From Magnetovibrio sp. PR-2 (GTDB lineage Bacteria > Pseudomonadota > Alphaproteobacteria > Rhodospirillales > Magnetovibrionaceae), in NCBI RefSeq assembly GCF_036689815.1, contig NZ_JBAHUR010000009.1, positions 100,448 to 164,447 of the forward strand: DNA of 64,000 nt, read 5' to 3'. The translations under genes were made by a program, and so were the position numbers. Below, piece after piece: positions 49,033 through 58,982 of the stretch. The stretch's first letter is position 1, and each line of letters opens with the position of its first letter. The notes below the pieces were generated by a model. That model saw only the letters and a program-made list of their open reading frames with translations. It made no database searches and was not told where the DNA came from.

Positions 49033-50427
49033 TCAGTTCAACAGACCTTTGTCACCTTCGGATTCTTTGATGTGACGGTCGAGCTTGGGGCGGGAAATGC
49101 CAAGAATGCGGCAGGCCTCGCCCTTATGCCATCCGGTTTCATCCAAGACGCGCAATACGTATTGCTGTGAAACCTCTTTCAAAGACGGCAGTTCATCGAC
49201 GGTTTCAGAAGAGCCCCCCAACACATTGGCGAAGGAGAACGGGCGCTTGTCCGGCGTCCCCATACCGCAACGGCACACTTCGTCGGGAAAATCACTACAC
49301 GTCAACATGTGCCCTGTGCCCATGACGGCAGCCTTCATCAAGACGTTGTCAAGTTCCCGCACATTGCCGGGCCAGTCATAGCTGAGTAAGCTGTCTATGG
49401 CCTCCGCGGTGACACCTTGGAAGTTCCGGCGCAAATCGCGGTTGATGCGTTGGATCAAGTGATTGACCAACACCGGAATGTCTTCGCGCCTGTCACGCAA
49501 GGGCGGCAGGTGAATATTCACCACGTTTAGGCGGTAGAACAAGTCTTCACGGAAGGTCTTGGCTTCTACAGCATCTGATAAGTTCACATTGCTGGCCGCG
49601 ATAAAGCGGGCATTACTGGTTTTGACCTTGGTGCCGCCAACGGGAATGTATTCACGCGATTCCAACACACGTAAAAACAAGCTTTGCATGCCCGGCGACA
49701 ATTCTGTGATTTCATCCAAAAACAGCGTGCCTTCACCAACGGCTTCGATTTTGCCGGGGTTCGCCGACACGGCACCGGTAAACGCGCCCTTTTGATGGCC
49801 GAACATTTCACTTTCCAAAAGAGTTTCGACCAAAGCGCCGCAGTTGACGGCGATGAACGGTTTGTCGGCATTGGGACTGGCTTGATGAACCGCGCGGGCG
49901 ATGAGTTCCTTACCCGTGCCCGATTCCCCTTGGATCAAGACCGTAACCGGATTTTGCGCCACCATGGCGATTTGCTTGAAGACGTTTTTCATGACCTTCG
50001 ATTGGCCCACCAGCAATTGCTGGGCGCCAAGACCGGCGGTACTGGGCAATACGGCAGAAATTTCGGTTCTTTGATGGAGTGCGCGGTCCACCGCTGCGTC
50101 CAACTCCTGAATGTCGAGCGGCTTCATAATGTAATCGGCCGCCCCGCCCTGCATCGCCTGCACGGTGGTGTCGAGGTCGTGAAACGCCGTAATCATGATA
50201 ATCGGAATGGAGGGTGCTTTATCGCGCATGCGTCTTAACAACGAGAACCCGTCTTGACCAGGCATTCGAACATCTGTGATGACCAAATCGACGTCGTTTT
50301 CGACCGCTTCACGGTAACCGTCCTCGGCGTTATGCGCGAGCAAAACGTCATAGCCGCTCCGTGAATAATGCATTTCTAGGGTTTTGCAAATGGCAACATC
50401 GTCGTCTGCAATCAGGACTTGCGTCAT
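49033..50427 (-). CDS. NtrC-family sigma-54 response regulator
   Basis: A 464-residue regulator: receiver domain (residues ~2-118, VLIADDDVAICKTLE, phospho-accepting Asp in LVITDVRMPGQDG), AAA+ domain (~145-380, GESGTGKE, GAFTGA in HQKGAFTGAV, GNVRELDNVLM) and a Fis-type HTH (HKGEACRILGISRPKLDRHI). ATG at 50427 is chosen because GGGAGGG lies just upstream. It is divergent from the sensor kinase at 50544, and the two should form a pair. It is a candidate activator of the sigma-54 promoters at 42669 and 47683, which lie nearby. Confidence 0.9.
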   Translation of the reverse strand: MTQVLIADDDVAICKTLEMHYSRSGYDVLLAHNAEDGYREAVENDVDLVITDVRMPGQDGFSLLRRMRDKAPSIPIIMITAFHDLDTTVQAMQGGAADYIMKPLDIQELDAAVDRALHQRTEISAVLPSTAGLGAQQLLVGQSKVMKNVFKQIAMVAQNPVTVLIQGESGTGKELIARAVHQASPNADKPFIAVNCGALVETLLESEMFGHQKGAFTGAVSANPGKIEAVGEGTLFLDEITELSPGMQSLFLRVLESREYIPVGGTKVKTSNARFIAASNVNLSDAVEAKTFREDLFYRLNVVNIHLPPLRDRREDIPVLVNHLIQRINRDLRRNFQGVTAEAIDSLLSYDWPGNVRELDNVLMKAAVMGTGHMLTCSDFPDEVCRCGMGTPDKRPFSFANVLGGSSETVDELPSLKEVSQQYVLRVLDETGWHKGEACRILGISRPKLDRHIKESEGDKGLLN

Positions 50428-50543
50428 GCACCCTCCCACATCAATTTCTCTCACATGAGTGACATAAAAAATGTACTCACCTTCCAGTGTGAAATTATAT
50501 CAGATGTTAGACTTTCCGGCTAGGCTCCAGTACCCTTTGAGGC

Positions 50544-52412
50544 ATGAAACTTTCACATAAAGTCTTTGCCGCGACCTTTGTCATTTCCCTGTGTGCACTG
50601 ATCGGTGTTGCGTTCCATACCGTGGACCGCATCACCGATATTTTGGTCGCGCGCGCCTTGGATGGTGTGCAAGAAAATGTCCATGAAAACAGCCGTATTT
50701 TGTCCGACGCACTGGAAACGACCAAGGCGGAATTACATGTTTTGTCATCGATGTTGTCGGTGCGCAAAAGCCTATCCGCAACCCCACCGCCGATCGCTTT
50801 GCGTGAACTGCAACAGGTCTTTGCGCGCCTCATCAGCGCCACACCCTATTATTCTCAAGTGCGCCTGATCAGCGCTGAAAACAACGGCTTGGAAATCGTG
50901 CGGGCGGAACGTGTCGAAAGCTCCATTGTTATTCGCCAAGCAGACGAATTACAGGCCAAAGGCAGTCGCTATTACGTCACGGAGACATTGCAACTCGACT
51001 TAGGGGAAGTCTTTATTTCCGACCTGGATCTCAACCGTGAATTCGGCGCCATTGTTGAACCACACCAACCTGTGTTTCGCGTTGCCGTCCCGGTCCATAA
51101 CGAAACCCGCCAAAACCCCTTGGGCATTTTGGTTATCAACGTTGACTTCAAAGAAGTCGCCAAGCGGTTTCGCTACAATGCCGACATTGGCTACCCGGTT
51201 GTCACCAACATGAGCGGCGCGTATCTGCACCACCCCGACGACAACAAAACCTTTGCATGGGAGTTCGGACGGGACGAGACCTTACCCGGAGACTTCGCCA
51301 TCGCCACACAATGGAACGCGTGGGCCGAAGGATCGAAAGCCGTCCCCCTATCCCTCACAACGCATGATCACATCATTTCCGTCCAGCATTTGGATGCCTA
51401 TACCCAAGATAAGCCCAATGCTGTCGACTGGGTTATTGGCGCAATTTTGTCGCGCACCGCAATCAACGCCATCGGCACGTCGCTGCGTGAACATTTGTAT
51501 ATAACCCTTGCCTTGATCAGCATCTTGTTGGCCTTAGCCTTAGGCGCGATTACGGCTTGGCTGATGCGCCCCATCACGGATCTAACAGAAGCCGCCAACG
51601 CCATTGCCGAAGGCCAACCGGATGTGGAAATCTTCGTCACCAGCCGTGACGAGGTCGGCGTTCTTGCCAAAGCCCTCGATCAGATGTTGCATTCCCTGCG
51701 TGAAATGGCACGCAATGAAGAGCTCGCCACCATGGGCCGCATGGCGGTGATGATCGCGCACGATTTACGTAATGCGTTGTCCGCTGTGAAAATGAACTTA
51801 CAGATCCTCAACACCCAAGTGGACGACCCCGACCTGCTCGGACAAATCGAAATTGCATTAGCACAAGCGCTTCACATGGAAAATATCTTGCGCGACTTGA
51901 TGTCCTATTCAAAGCCCGACCGCCTCCAGCCCGATTGGCAAGACACGTGCAATATGCTCGACACGTGTGCTGCCGCCGTTTTGCCCAATGCCCATGCATC
52001 CAACATTTCACTCACAAAATCGTATTCGACGGGTATTCCTGCGATCTATTGTGATCGCACCAAAATACTACAAGCCGTGCAAAACCTTCTGCACAATGCC
52101 ATTCAAGCCGTCGGCGAAGGGGGCGAGGTCGATCTTCGAGCGTATAGCGATTATTCGGATGGCCAACACGCGGTCATCATCAAGGTCACCGACAATGGTC
52201 ACGGCATTGACGCAGAGATTCTTGAGACCTTGTTCGACCCCTTTACGACGACGCGCGCAAAAGGAACTGGCCTGGGGCTTGCCATTGTCCATCGCATCGT
52301 TGAACAGCACGGCGGTGATGTGTGGGCGCACGACCGCAAAGACACAACAGGGGCCGAATTTGGCCTGTGCCTGCCCATTGAAGGCCTGCTGGCCATGTCA
52401 GACGCGCCCTAA
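50544..52412 (+). CDS. Membrane sensor histidine kinase (Cache-like sensor, HAMP)
   Basis: A 622-residue kinase. There are two membrane segments (residues ~7-26 and ~317-341), and the periplasmic region between them (~30-310) has a double-Cache-like pattern (VFRVAVPVHNE, GILVINVDFKEVAKRF). HAMP follows at ~340-400 (LMRPITDLTEAANAIAEGQPD), then HisKA with IAHDLRNALSAVKMN (~405) and HATPase with DNGHGID and GTGLGLAIVHRI. It probably senses a small ligand in the periplasm and phosphorylates the divergent sigma-54 regulator. The 3' end overlaps that of cbbR by 15 bp. Confidence 0.88.
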   Translation: MKLSHKVFAATFVISLCALIGVAFHTVDRITDILVARALDGVQENVHENSRILSDALETTKAELHVLSSMLSVRKSLSATPPPIALRELQQVFARLISATPYYSQVRLISAENNGLEIVRAERVESSIVIRQADELQAKGSRYYVTETLQLDLGEVFISDLDLNREFGAIVEPHQPVFRVAVPVHNETRQNPLGILVINVDFKEVAKRFRYNADIGYPVVTNMSGAYLHHPDDNKTFAWEFGRDETLPGDFAIATQWNAWAEGSKAVPLSLTTHDHIISVQHLDAYTQDKPNAVDWVIGAILSRTAINAIGTSLREHLYITLALISILLALALGAITAWLMRPITDLTEAANAIAEGQPDVEIFVTSRDEVGVLAKALDQMLHSLREMARNEELATMGRMAVMIAHDLRNALSAVKMNLQILNTQVDDPDLLGQIEIALAQALHMENILRDLMSYSKPDRLQPDWQDTCNMLDTCAAAVLPNAHASNISLTKSYSTGIPAIYCDRTKILQAVQNLLHNAIQAVGEGGEVDLRAYSDYSDGQHAVIIKVTDNGHGIDAEILETLFDPFTTTRAKGTGLGLAIVHRIVEQHGGDVWAHDRKDTTGAEFGLCLPIEGLLAMSDAP

Positions 52413-53330
52413 TGCGTTAGAGAGCACGTGAGACACTTCATCCTCGCCTTCTTCTTCCAAATAGCTGAGGAACGTGCGTGCCGCACGTGATAAATGTTTG
52501 CCGTCGCGATGGGCTGCAAACCAACGCCTGCGCAGCGGGAACCCTTGAACGTCCAGGACCGACAAAACACCTGCATCCAGTTCCAGATGCAAACTGTGCA
52601 ATGACAACACTGCAATGCCCAGACCGCCCAGAACACCTTGTTTGATCGCTTCCGCACTGGCGAGTTCGATGTAAGGTGCTATCTTCAACTCTTCATTTGC
52701 GAATATTTGTTCGACGGCCTTGCGCGTACCGGATCCCGGTTCACGCCCAACAATGCGTTCTTCCAAAACGCGCTCCAATTTCACGTTCTTTTTTCCCACC
52801 AACGGATGATCGGGCTTGGCAACAAAGACCAATACGTTTTCCAAAAAAGGGTGTTCGACGACGGGCAGGTCTTCGGGCGGCTGACCCATAATAAACACAT
52901 CGCCTTCATTGGCATTGATGGCGCTCAGCAGCTTTGCCCTATTTGTGATTTGCAAGCGCGGCTCGACCTTGGGGTAGCGTTTGACAAAATTGCCCAACAA
53001 GTGCGGTAAAAAATATTTAGCCGAGCTCACCACCGTCACATTCAAGGGCCCCGCCACTTCGCCGCGCAAATCGTCCAAGCCGGATTCCAACGCGCTCATA
53101 CGCTCCAAGATATCTTGGCATGCCGCATAGACTTCCTCGCCGGCCGTGGTCAAGTGCATGGCCTTACCGATGTGTTCCAGCAAAGGCATGCCGATTTTTT
53201 CTTCCAGCCGCTTAATTTGGATGGAGACGGCCGGCTGGGTCAGGTGCACATCTTCCGCAGCACGGGTGATGCTTTTGTGACGCGCCACGGCGTCAAAAAG
53301 GCGAAGTTGTTGAAGTGTCGCGTGTATCAT
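52398..53330 (-). CDS. cbbR: LysR-type regulator of the CO2-fixation genes
   Basis: A 310-residue LTTR. The N-terminal winged HTH covers residues ~3-62 (LQQLRLFDAVARHKSITRAA, HLTQPAVSIQIKRLEEKIG), and the effector domain follows at ~90-295. The ATG at 53330 starts the standard LTTR lead; a longer in-frame extension was rejected. CbbR is usually divergent from cbbL, as here, and responds to Calvin-cycle intermediates. Its operator should lie in the 152-bp gap to cbbL. Confidence 0.9.
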   Translation of the reverse strand: MIHATLQQLRLFDAVARHKSITRAAEDVHLTQPAVSIQIKRLEEKIGMPLLEHIGKAMHLTTAGEEVYAACQDILERMSALESGLDDLRGEVAGPLNVTVVSSAKYFLPHLLGNFVKRYPKVEPRLQITNRAKLLSAINANEGDVFIMGQPPEDLPVVEHPFLENVLVFVAKPDHPLVGKKNVKLERVLEERIVGREPGSGTRKAVEQIFANEELKIAPYIELASAEAIKQGVLGGLGIAVLSLHSLHLELDAGVLSVLDVQGFPLRRRWFAAHRDGKHLSRAARTFLSYLEEEGEDEVSHVLSNALGRV

Positions 53331-53482
53331 CTGTCCATATACATTTGTTAATGCCAAACATAAAAACAATTAAGTGTTCGTTATTTTAGAATTACACTAA
53401 GTTTTGCTCCGAAGCAATAACCAAGCATTTTTGTCGGGATTATCCCTACACCAAATGTGGTCAAAACAAGGAGCAACACATC
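53331..53482. promoter_or_regulatory. cbbR-cbbL divergent control region
   Basis: A LysR-type imperfect inverted repeat, TTAAGTGT-N16-ACACTAAG (half-sites 53370-53377 and 53394-53401, 6 of 8 matching), sits about 80 bp before the cbbL start. It is AT-rich and is the likely CbbR operator. I could not define -35/-10 boxes. AAGGAG lies 7 nt before the cbbL ATG. Confidence 0.4.
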
Positions 53483-54901
53483 ATGGCGAAGACCTACGAT
53501 GCAGGGGTAAAAGAATATCGGGAAACATATTGGATGCCCGATTACACCCCCAAAGACACTGATTTTCTTGCCTGTTTTAAAGTTATCCCCCAAGAAGGCG
53601 TTCCGCGCGAAGAGGCCGCAGCCGCTGTCGCCGCTGAATCGTCCACCGGCACTTGGACTACGGTGTGGACCGATTTGTTGACGGATTTGGACTACTATAA
53701 GGGCCGTGCCTACGCCATCGAAGATGTGCCGGGTAGCGACGACTCGTTTTACGCCTTTATCGCCTATCCCATTGATCTGTTCGAAGAAGGTTCGGTTGTG
53801 AACATCCTCACGTCGCTGGTCGGCAACGTGTTCGGTTTCAAAGCCGTGCGTGCCCTGCGTCTGGAAGACATCCGTGTACCGCGGGCCTACGTCATGACCT
53901 GTGGCGGTCCGCCGAACGGCATCCAAGTCGAACGCGACATTTTGAACAAATACGGACGGCCGCTATTGGGTTGCACCATCAAACCGAAACTGGGCTTGTC
54001 CGCTAAAAACTACGGTAGGGCCTGCTACGAAGGTCTGCGCGGCGGTCTGGATTTCACCAAAGATGATGAAAACGTGAACTCCCAACCGTTCATGCGTTGG
54101 CGTCAGCGTTTCGACTTTGTCATGGAAGCCATCCAAAAAGCCGAAGCCGAAACGGGTGAGCGCAAAGGTCACTACTTAAACGTCACCGCACCGACCCCGG
54201 AAGAAATGTACAAACGTGCAGAGTACGCCAAGGAAATCGGCGCACCGATCATCATGCACGATTACCTGACGGGTGGCTTCACCGCCAACACGGGCCTTGC
54301 CAACTGGTGTCGCGACAACGGCATGTTGCTGCACATCCACCGCGCCATGCACGCTGTGTTGGACCGCAACCCCAACCACGGTATTCACTTCCGCGTTCTG
54401 ACCAAGATGCTGCGCTTGTCAGGTGGTGATCACCTGCATTCGGGCACCGTTGTCGGGAAGCTGGAAGGCGACCGCGACGCGACCTTGGGCTGGATCGATT
54501 TGATGCGCGACAGCTATATCAAAGAAGACCGCACCCGCGGCATCATGTTCGACCAAGACTGGGGTGCCATGCCGGGCGTTATTCCGGTGGCTTCCGGTGG
54601 TATCCACGTCTGGCACATGCCGGCACTGGTCAACATCTTTGGAGATGACAGCTGCCTGCAGTTCGGTGGCGGCACTTTGGGTCACCCGTGGGGCAACGCT
54701 GCTGGTGCAGCTGCGAACCGCGTGGCTGTCGAAGCCTGCGTCGAAGCCCGCAACGAAGGTCGTGAACTTGAGAAAGAGGGTAAAGACATCCTCACCAAAG
54801 CTGCAGCAAGCAGCCCTGAGCTCAAGATGGCCATGGAAACGTGGAAAGAAATCAAATTCGAATTCGACACCGTCGATAAGCTGGACGTGGCTCACAAATA
54901 A
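53483..54901 (+). CDS. cbbL: RuBisCO large subunit, form IA
   Basis: A 472-residue form I large subunit. Catalytic sites are visible: [16 protein letters not shown] with the carbamylated Lys, [19 protein letters not shown] (family signature region), loop 6 [12 protein letters not shown] with the catalytic Lys, and GGIHVWHMP. The N-terminus [17 protein letters not shown] and the partner genes cbbS-cbbQ-cbbO point to form IA. It fixes CO2 onto ribulose-1,5-bisphosphate. No carboxysome shell genes are seen nearby. Confidence 0.97.
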   Translation: MAKTYDAGVKEYRETYWMPDYTPKDTDFLACFKVIPQEGVPREEAAAAVAAESSTGTWTTVWTDLLTDLDYYKGRAYAIEDVPGSDDSFYAFIAYPIDLFEEGSVVNILTSLVGNVFGFKAVRALRLEDIRVPRAYVMTCGGPPNGIQVERDILNKYGRPLLGCTIKPKLGLSAKNYGRACYEGLRGGLDFTKDDENVNSQPFMRWRQRFDFVMEAIQKAEAETGERKGHYLNVTAPTPEEMYKRAEYAKEIGAPIIMHDYLTGGFTANTGLANWCRDNGMLLHIHRAMHAVLDRNPNHGIHFRVLTKMLRLSGGDHLHSGTVVGKLEGDRDATLGWIDLMRDSYIKEDRTRGIMFDQDWGAMPGVIPVASGGIHVWHMPALVNIFGDDSCLQFGGGTLGHPWGNAAGAAANRVAVEACVEARNEGRELEKEGKDILTKAAASSPELKMAMETWKEIKFEFDTVDKLDVAHK

Positions 54902-54923
54902 AAGCCCCAACCAACGTCCAACG

Positions 54924-54966
54924 CCCCTGGTCCGGGTTCTCTCCTGTATCTCTACCCGGCCAGGGG
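54924..54966 (+). other. Hairpin between cbbL and cbbS
   Basis: CCCCTGG-TCCGGGT (54924-54937) pairs with ACCCGG-CCAGGGG (54954-54966) with one unpaired base. No T-run follows, so it probably stabilises the cbbL mRNA or sets the cbbL:cbbS ratio. Its sequence is close to the terminator stem after cbbS. Confidence 0.6.
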
Positions 54967-55012
54967 AACTTCATCGACAATTAGAATTCGTAACTCATGA
55001 AGGAATAAAACA

Positions 55013-55369
55013 ATGAGTGATATGCAAGATTACAAATCGAGCTTGAGCGATACCGACTCACGCAAATTTGAAACCTTCTCCTACCTGCCGACCATGGATG
55101 CCGATCAAATCCGCCGCCAAGTGGAATACATCGTATCCAAAGGCTGGAACCCGGCTGTGGAACACACCGAACCGGAAAATGCCATGAGCAACTTCTGGTA
55201 CATGTGGAAACTGCCGCTGTTCGGCGAAACCGATGTGGACCGCATCCTGGCCGAAGCCGAAGCGTGCCACAAGGCGCACCCGAACAACCACGTGCGTCTA
55301 ATCGGTTTCGATAACTACGCACAGTCCAAGGGGACCGAAATGGTCGTCTATCGCGGCAAACCCGTCTAA
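55013..55369 (+). CDS. cbbS: RuBisCO small subunit, form IA
   Basis: A 118-residue small subunit of form IA. Features include [24 protein letters not shown], the [15 protein letters not shown] segment and the [37 protein letters not shown] and MVVYRGKP stretches (cited in parts). It assembles with CbbL as L8S8. It is flanked by two related hairpins, and AAGGA lies about 8 nt upstream of its ATG. Confidence 0.97.
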   Translation: MSDMQDYKSSLSDTDSRKFETFSYLPTMDADQIRRQVEYIVSKGWNPAVEHTEPENAMSNFWYMWKLPLFGETDVDRILAEAEACHKAHPNNHVRLIGFDNYAQSKGTEMVVYRGKPV

Positions 55370-55395
55370 GACCAGGGTCTTCAAAACCGCAGAAG

Positions 55396-55430
55396 AAGCC
55401 CCTGGTCTGCACCCGGCCAGGGGCTTTTTT
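55396..55430 (+). terminator. Rho-independent terminator (possible attenuator) between cbbS and cbbQ
   Basis: AAGCCCCTGG (55396-55405) pairs with CCAGGGGCTT (55417-55426) across an 11-nt loop and is followed by T4 (six T in all, 55425-55430). An upstream segment AGACCAGGG at 55369-55377 can pair with CCCTGGTCT at 55400-55408, which would prevent this stem from forming. It may lower cbbQ-cbbO expression relative to cbbLS. Confidence 0.8.
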
Positions 55431-55474
55431 GCCAACTATGAAAACATAAAAATTATTAAATAGGGACAGGTCCG

Positions 55475-56284
55475 ATGAACAGTATTTCAAAACAGTACGA
55501 AGTTAAAAAAGAGCCCTTCTACAAAACCGTCGGGCAAGAAGAAGACCTTTACCAAGCCGCCTATGCGCGCCGCATGCCGGTGATGCTCAAGGGCCCGACG
55601 GGATGCGGAAAATCGCGCTTTGTGGAATACATGGCCTACAAACTGGGTCGCCCGTTGATTACGGTGGCGTGTAACGAAGACATGACCGCATCCGATCTGG
55701 TGGGGCGTTTCTTGTTGGATAAAGACGGCACCAAATGGCAAGATGGGCCGTTGGCCACCGCTGCACGCATTGGTGCCATCTGTTATCTGGACGAAGTGGT
55801 CGAGGCCCGCCAAGACACCACCGTCGTCATCCACCCCCTGACCGATCACCGCCGCACGCTTCCCTTGGATAAAAAGGGCGAGCTAATCGAAGCCCACGAA
55901 GACTTCCAATTGGTGATTTCGTACAACCCCGGCTACCAGAGCCTGATGAAGGATCTCAAACAATCCACCAAGCAGCGTTTTGGTGCGTTGGACTTCGACT
56001 ATCCCGAAGCCGAGTTGGAAGCCGAGATCGTGTCGAAAGAAACCGGCTGCGATGGCGAGATCGCAAACAAACTGGTGCAGATCGCACACCGCACGCGCAA
56101 CCTGAAAGGCCACGGCTTGGACGAAGGCATCTCCACCCGTCTATTGGTCTATGCCGGTCAAATGATCGCCGAAGGTGTCGATCCCCTAGCCGCTTGCAAG
56201 ATGACGCTGGTGACGCCGCTCACCGACGACCCTGACATGCGCGAAACGCTGGACGCGGCTGTCGCGACCTTCTTCGTTGATTGA
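55475..56284 (+). CDS. cbbQ: RuBisCO activase AAA+ subunit
   Basis: A 269-residue MoxR-group AAA+ ATPase. It has Walker [11 protein letters not shown] (residues ~37-46), Walker [14 protein letters not shown] (~107-119) and an arginine-finger region with [11 protein letters not shown]. CbbQ forms hexamers with CbbO and remodels inhibited form I RuBisCO. The gene is set off from cbbS by the terminator at 55396 and by 27 nt from cbbO. The pairing with form IA RuBisCO is the standard one. Confidence 0.95.
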   Translation: MNSISKQYEVKKEPFYKTVGQEEDLYQAAYARRMPVMLKGPTGCGKSRFVEYMAYKLGRPLITVACNEDMTASDLVGRFLLDKDGTKWQDGPLATAARIGAICYLDEVVEARQDTTVVIHPLTDHRRTLPLDKKGELIEAHEDFQLVISYNPGYQSLMKDLKQSTKQRFGALDFDYPEAELEAEIVSKETGCDGEIANKLVQIAHRTRNLKGHGLDEGISTRLLVYAGQMIAEGVDPLAACKMTLVTPLTDDPDMRETLDAAVATFFVD

Positions 56285-56311
56285 GGAAACGTCTAGACGT
56301 GAGGTACGGAC

Positions 56312-58654
56312 ATGACCGTCGATCTCGAAGACTACAAAGCGTGCTTGGCACAAGCCGGACCTGACGCGCTCGCCAACTTGGAAGCCACCTTCCACGAAGC
56401 CGCCCGGGTGATGTCGCCCGCAGGTTTGCAAGATTATATGGAAGGGGCCAAGGGCCTATGTAACTTGGGGCGGGGCCACGATGTGGTTTTAACCTATCTG
56501 GAAGAAATGCCCGCCGTTGTACAAGAATGCGGCGAAGACATCATCCGCGATTGCATCGAAGCCGCCATGAAGCTGTCGTCCATGACGTCCGGCGAAGTCA
56601 TCGCGCTGCTGTTTTCCAGTCTGCCCACAGCGGCACGGCGTTTGGGCGACCCGGAACTGTTGCGCGGGTACTTAACGTTGATCCACCAACTATCGGCCAA
56701 GGCATCACGCGGCCTGCGGCCCATGTTGGGCAATGTGGACGAACTCCTGTCCAAACTAACCTTGTCGGGACTGAAACGCTGGGCCAACTTCGGCGCAGAA
56801 GCGTATCGTCGCGATCTGCAAAACTTGGTGAAGTATTTCAATTTAGAAAGTGCTGACAGCCTCAAAGTTTTGCAAAAAGAACGGCGCGGCACGTTGTTTA
56901 TTGATACCCAACGCAAGCTAAACTTCTATCTGCGCGCCCTGTGGGGACGGGACTTTTTCCTGCGCCCCACCGCCGCCGATCACGAAGGTTTTAAGCCTTA
57001 CGTCGAACATCACGTGATGCACCTGCCCGACGCCGTTGACGGCATTGGCGATATTTCCGGACTGGAGCTTTATCGCGCCCAAGCCGCACACTTGGCCGCC
57101 CACATCAACTACACCCAAGCCCCGATTTCTGCCGAGGCCTTGAGCCCCGCACAGATCTTTTTCATCGGCTTGATCGAAGACGCACGGGTGGAATACCAAG
57201 CGGTGCAAGACTTCCCGGGTTTGAAGAAACTTTGGGGCCGTTTGCTCAGCTTGGAATTTGACCGTCCCATCGAGCACGACACCGTCGCCGTGCTAGAACA
57301 CTTTGCCCTCGCCTTGAACAATCAAACCCGGGCTATGGGCGATGAACAGTTGGATCGCTTGCTAGCGCAATTCCACGACAACATTGAAAACCGCCAAAAC
57401 GACAATCAGTTTTCGTGGGATTTGGGCATGGCGTTGTTCCATGTATTTGCCGAACGCAAAGACGTGCCCAGCCTACGCATCTTGGAATCCATTCGCATTC
57501 CGTACCGCGACGACAACCGCTTCGTTTGGGAATTCGAAGAGTTTAATTGGGATGAACACGGGACCGAGTACATCCCCGCCTCTCAACGCCAAGTGCGCAA
57601 ATACGTCACCGCCGTTGAAATGGCCAACGAAGTGGACTGCGAACTGGCCGGTGATGATGCCCAGGAAATCTGGGTGTGCCCGACCGAATTCATGCCCTAC
57701 GAAGACGCGGGTGAAGCCACTGAAAGCTTTAACGACTGGTGGGGGAAAGAGCCGATCTCTGACCCGTTTCACTACCAAGAATGGGACTATCAGGTGCAGC
57801 TCTACCGTCCCGATTGGGCCACAGTCTATGAACGTCGCCCAACCAAAGGTGATGCCGAGGACGTGGACCGCATCTTACTTGAATACAAACCCGTCGCGCA
57901 CAAAATCAAAAAGATCATCGACATGCTGTCTCCCGAAGGCGTGCAGCGGGAACGCAACATGGAAGACGGAGACGAAGTTGACATCAACGCCGCCGTAGAC
58001 GCCATGGTCAGCATTCGCATGGGTGAACAACCCAACCCGCGCATCACCATGCGCAATGTCATCAAAAACCGCGACTTGGCGGTAACGGTGCTGTTGGACT
58101 TGTCCGAATCCACCAACGAAAAAATGGATGGATCGGACAAAACCGTGTTGGAGCTCACCCGCGAAGCCGCCACTTTGGTCTCCACCGCCATCAACGGCAT
58201 CGGCGATCCGTTCTCCGTCCACGGTTTTGCCTCCGATGGACGTCACGACGTGCATTATTATCGCTTCAAGGACTTCAAACAAAAGTTCGACGACGATGTC
58301 AAAGCCCGTTTGGACGGCATGAAGGGCGGCCTGTCCACCCGTATGGGCGCGGCCATGCGTCATGCAGGACAGCATCTTTTGAAACAGCCCGAACGGCGCA
58401 AGCTGTTGTTGTTGGTGACGGACGGTGAACCCGCAGATATTGACGAGCGCGATCCCCAGCACCTGCGCCATGACACCAAAAAGGCGGTCGAAGAATTGTA
58501 TTCCAAAGGTGTGATGACCTATTGTCTGACCCTGGACCCCAATGCCGACACATATGTCAAACGCATCTTCGGCATTAACAACTACACCGTCGTCGATCAC
58601 GTCGACCGCTTGCCTGAAAAGCTGCCGACGCTGTTCGCCAGCCTCACACGTTAA
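56312..58654 (+). CDS. cbbO: RuBisCO activase adaptor CbbO (VWA domain)
   Basis: A 780-residue protein. Residues ~1-580 form the helical CbbO body, with the acidic stretch DAGEATESFNDWWGKEP. From ~590 a von Willebrand A domain follows with the MIDAS motif LLDLSESTNE and downstream VTDGEPADIDERD. The MIDAS metal site contacts the acidic residue of the RuBisCO substrate. Length is typical. It is 12 nt before the next small gene, so the three trailing genes probably share its transcript. Confidence 0.95.
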   Translation: MTVDLEDYKACLAQAGPDALANLEATFHEAARVMSPAGLQDYMEGAKGLCNLGRGHDVVLTYLEEMPAVVQECGEDIIRDCIEAAMKLSSMTSGEVIALLFSSLPTAARRLGDPELLRGYLTLIHQLSAKASRGLRPMLGNVDELLSKLTLSGLKRWANFGAEAYRRDLQNLVKYFNLESADSLKVLQKERRGTLFIDTQRKLNFYLRALWGRDFFLRPTAADHEGFKPYVEHHVMHLPDAVDGIGDISGLELYRAQAAHLAAHINYTQAPISAEALSPAQIFFIGLIEDARVEYQAVQDFPGLKKLWGRLLSLEFDRPIEHDTVAVLEHFALALNNQTRAMGDEQLDRLLAQFHDNIENRQNDNQFSWDLGMALFHVFAERKDVPSLRILESIRIPYRDDNRFVWEFEEFNWDEHGTEYIPASQRQVRKYVTAVEMANEVDCELAGDDAQEIWVCPTEFMPYEDAGEATESFNDWWGKEPISDPFHYQEWDYQVQLYRPDWATVYERRPTKGDAEDVDRILLEYKPVAHKIKKIIDMLSPEGVQRERNMEDGDEVDINAAVDAMVSIRMGEQPNPRITMRNVIKNRDLAVTVLLDLSESTNEKMDGSDKTVLELTREAATLVSTAINGIGDPFSVHGFASDGRHDVHYYRFKDFKQKFDDDVKARLDGMKGGLSTRMGAAMRHAGQHLLKQPERRKLLLLVTDGEPADIDERDPQHLRHDTKKAVEELYSKGVMTYCLTLDPNADTYVKRIFGINNYTVVDHVDRLPEKLPTLFASLTR

Positions 58655-58665
58655 GGAGAGAAGCC

Positions 58666-58974
58666 ATGGAACCCAAAAGCTACGTGGGGATCGACAACGA
58701 AATCAACGGTGGTATGACCGACACAGCCAAAATCATTCGCGACGCTTGGGCATTTGGCATCATCCCTGAAACTGAGACCTGTCAAGGCTGGCTCGCGGGC
58801 GGAATTGAGGACTTGTGGCGCAAGGTCGATACTGAGTGGGAAAAGTACGGGTTTTTGGTTTCAAACCTCCCCGATGACATTCTCGAAAATTTCCTGCGCA
58901 TTCAAACCGAAGCCATAGACAAGGCCAAGGCTGCGGGTTGGGACGGCGCGAACGAACTGGTGGGAGACGATTAG
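58666..58974 (+). CDS. Small conserved-looking protein of unknown function in the cbb operon
   Basis: A 102-residue protein with AGGAGAG upstream of its ATG. It is acidic (MTDTAKIIRDAWAFGIIP, ETCQGWLAGGIEDLW) and predicted mainly helical, without a signal peptide or membrane segment. I do not recognise the family. It starts 11 nt after cbbO and is followed by an 8-nt gap, so it is part of the operon. A role linked to RuBisCO activation or assembly is possible, but nothing in the sequence shows it. Confidence 0.7.
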   Translation: MEPKSYVGIDNEINGGMTDTAKIIRDAWAFGIIPETETCQGWLAGGIEDLWRKVDTEWEKYGFLVSNLPDDILENFLRIQTEAIDKAKAAGWDGANELVGDD

Positions 58975-58982
58975 GAGCCTCT

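Noticed and set aside
53483..54901. Form II RuBisCO (cbbM)
   Set aside because: The presence of a small subunit gene, the N-terminal sequence and length show form I.
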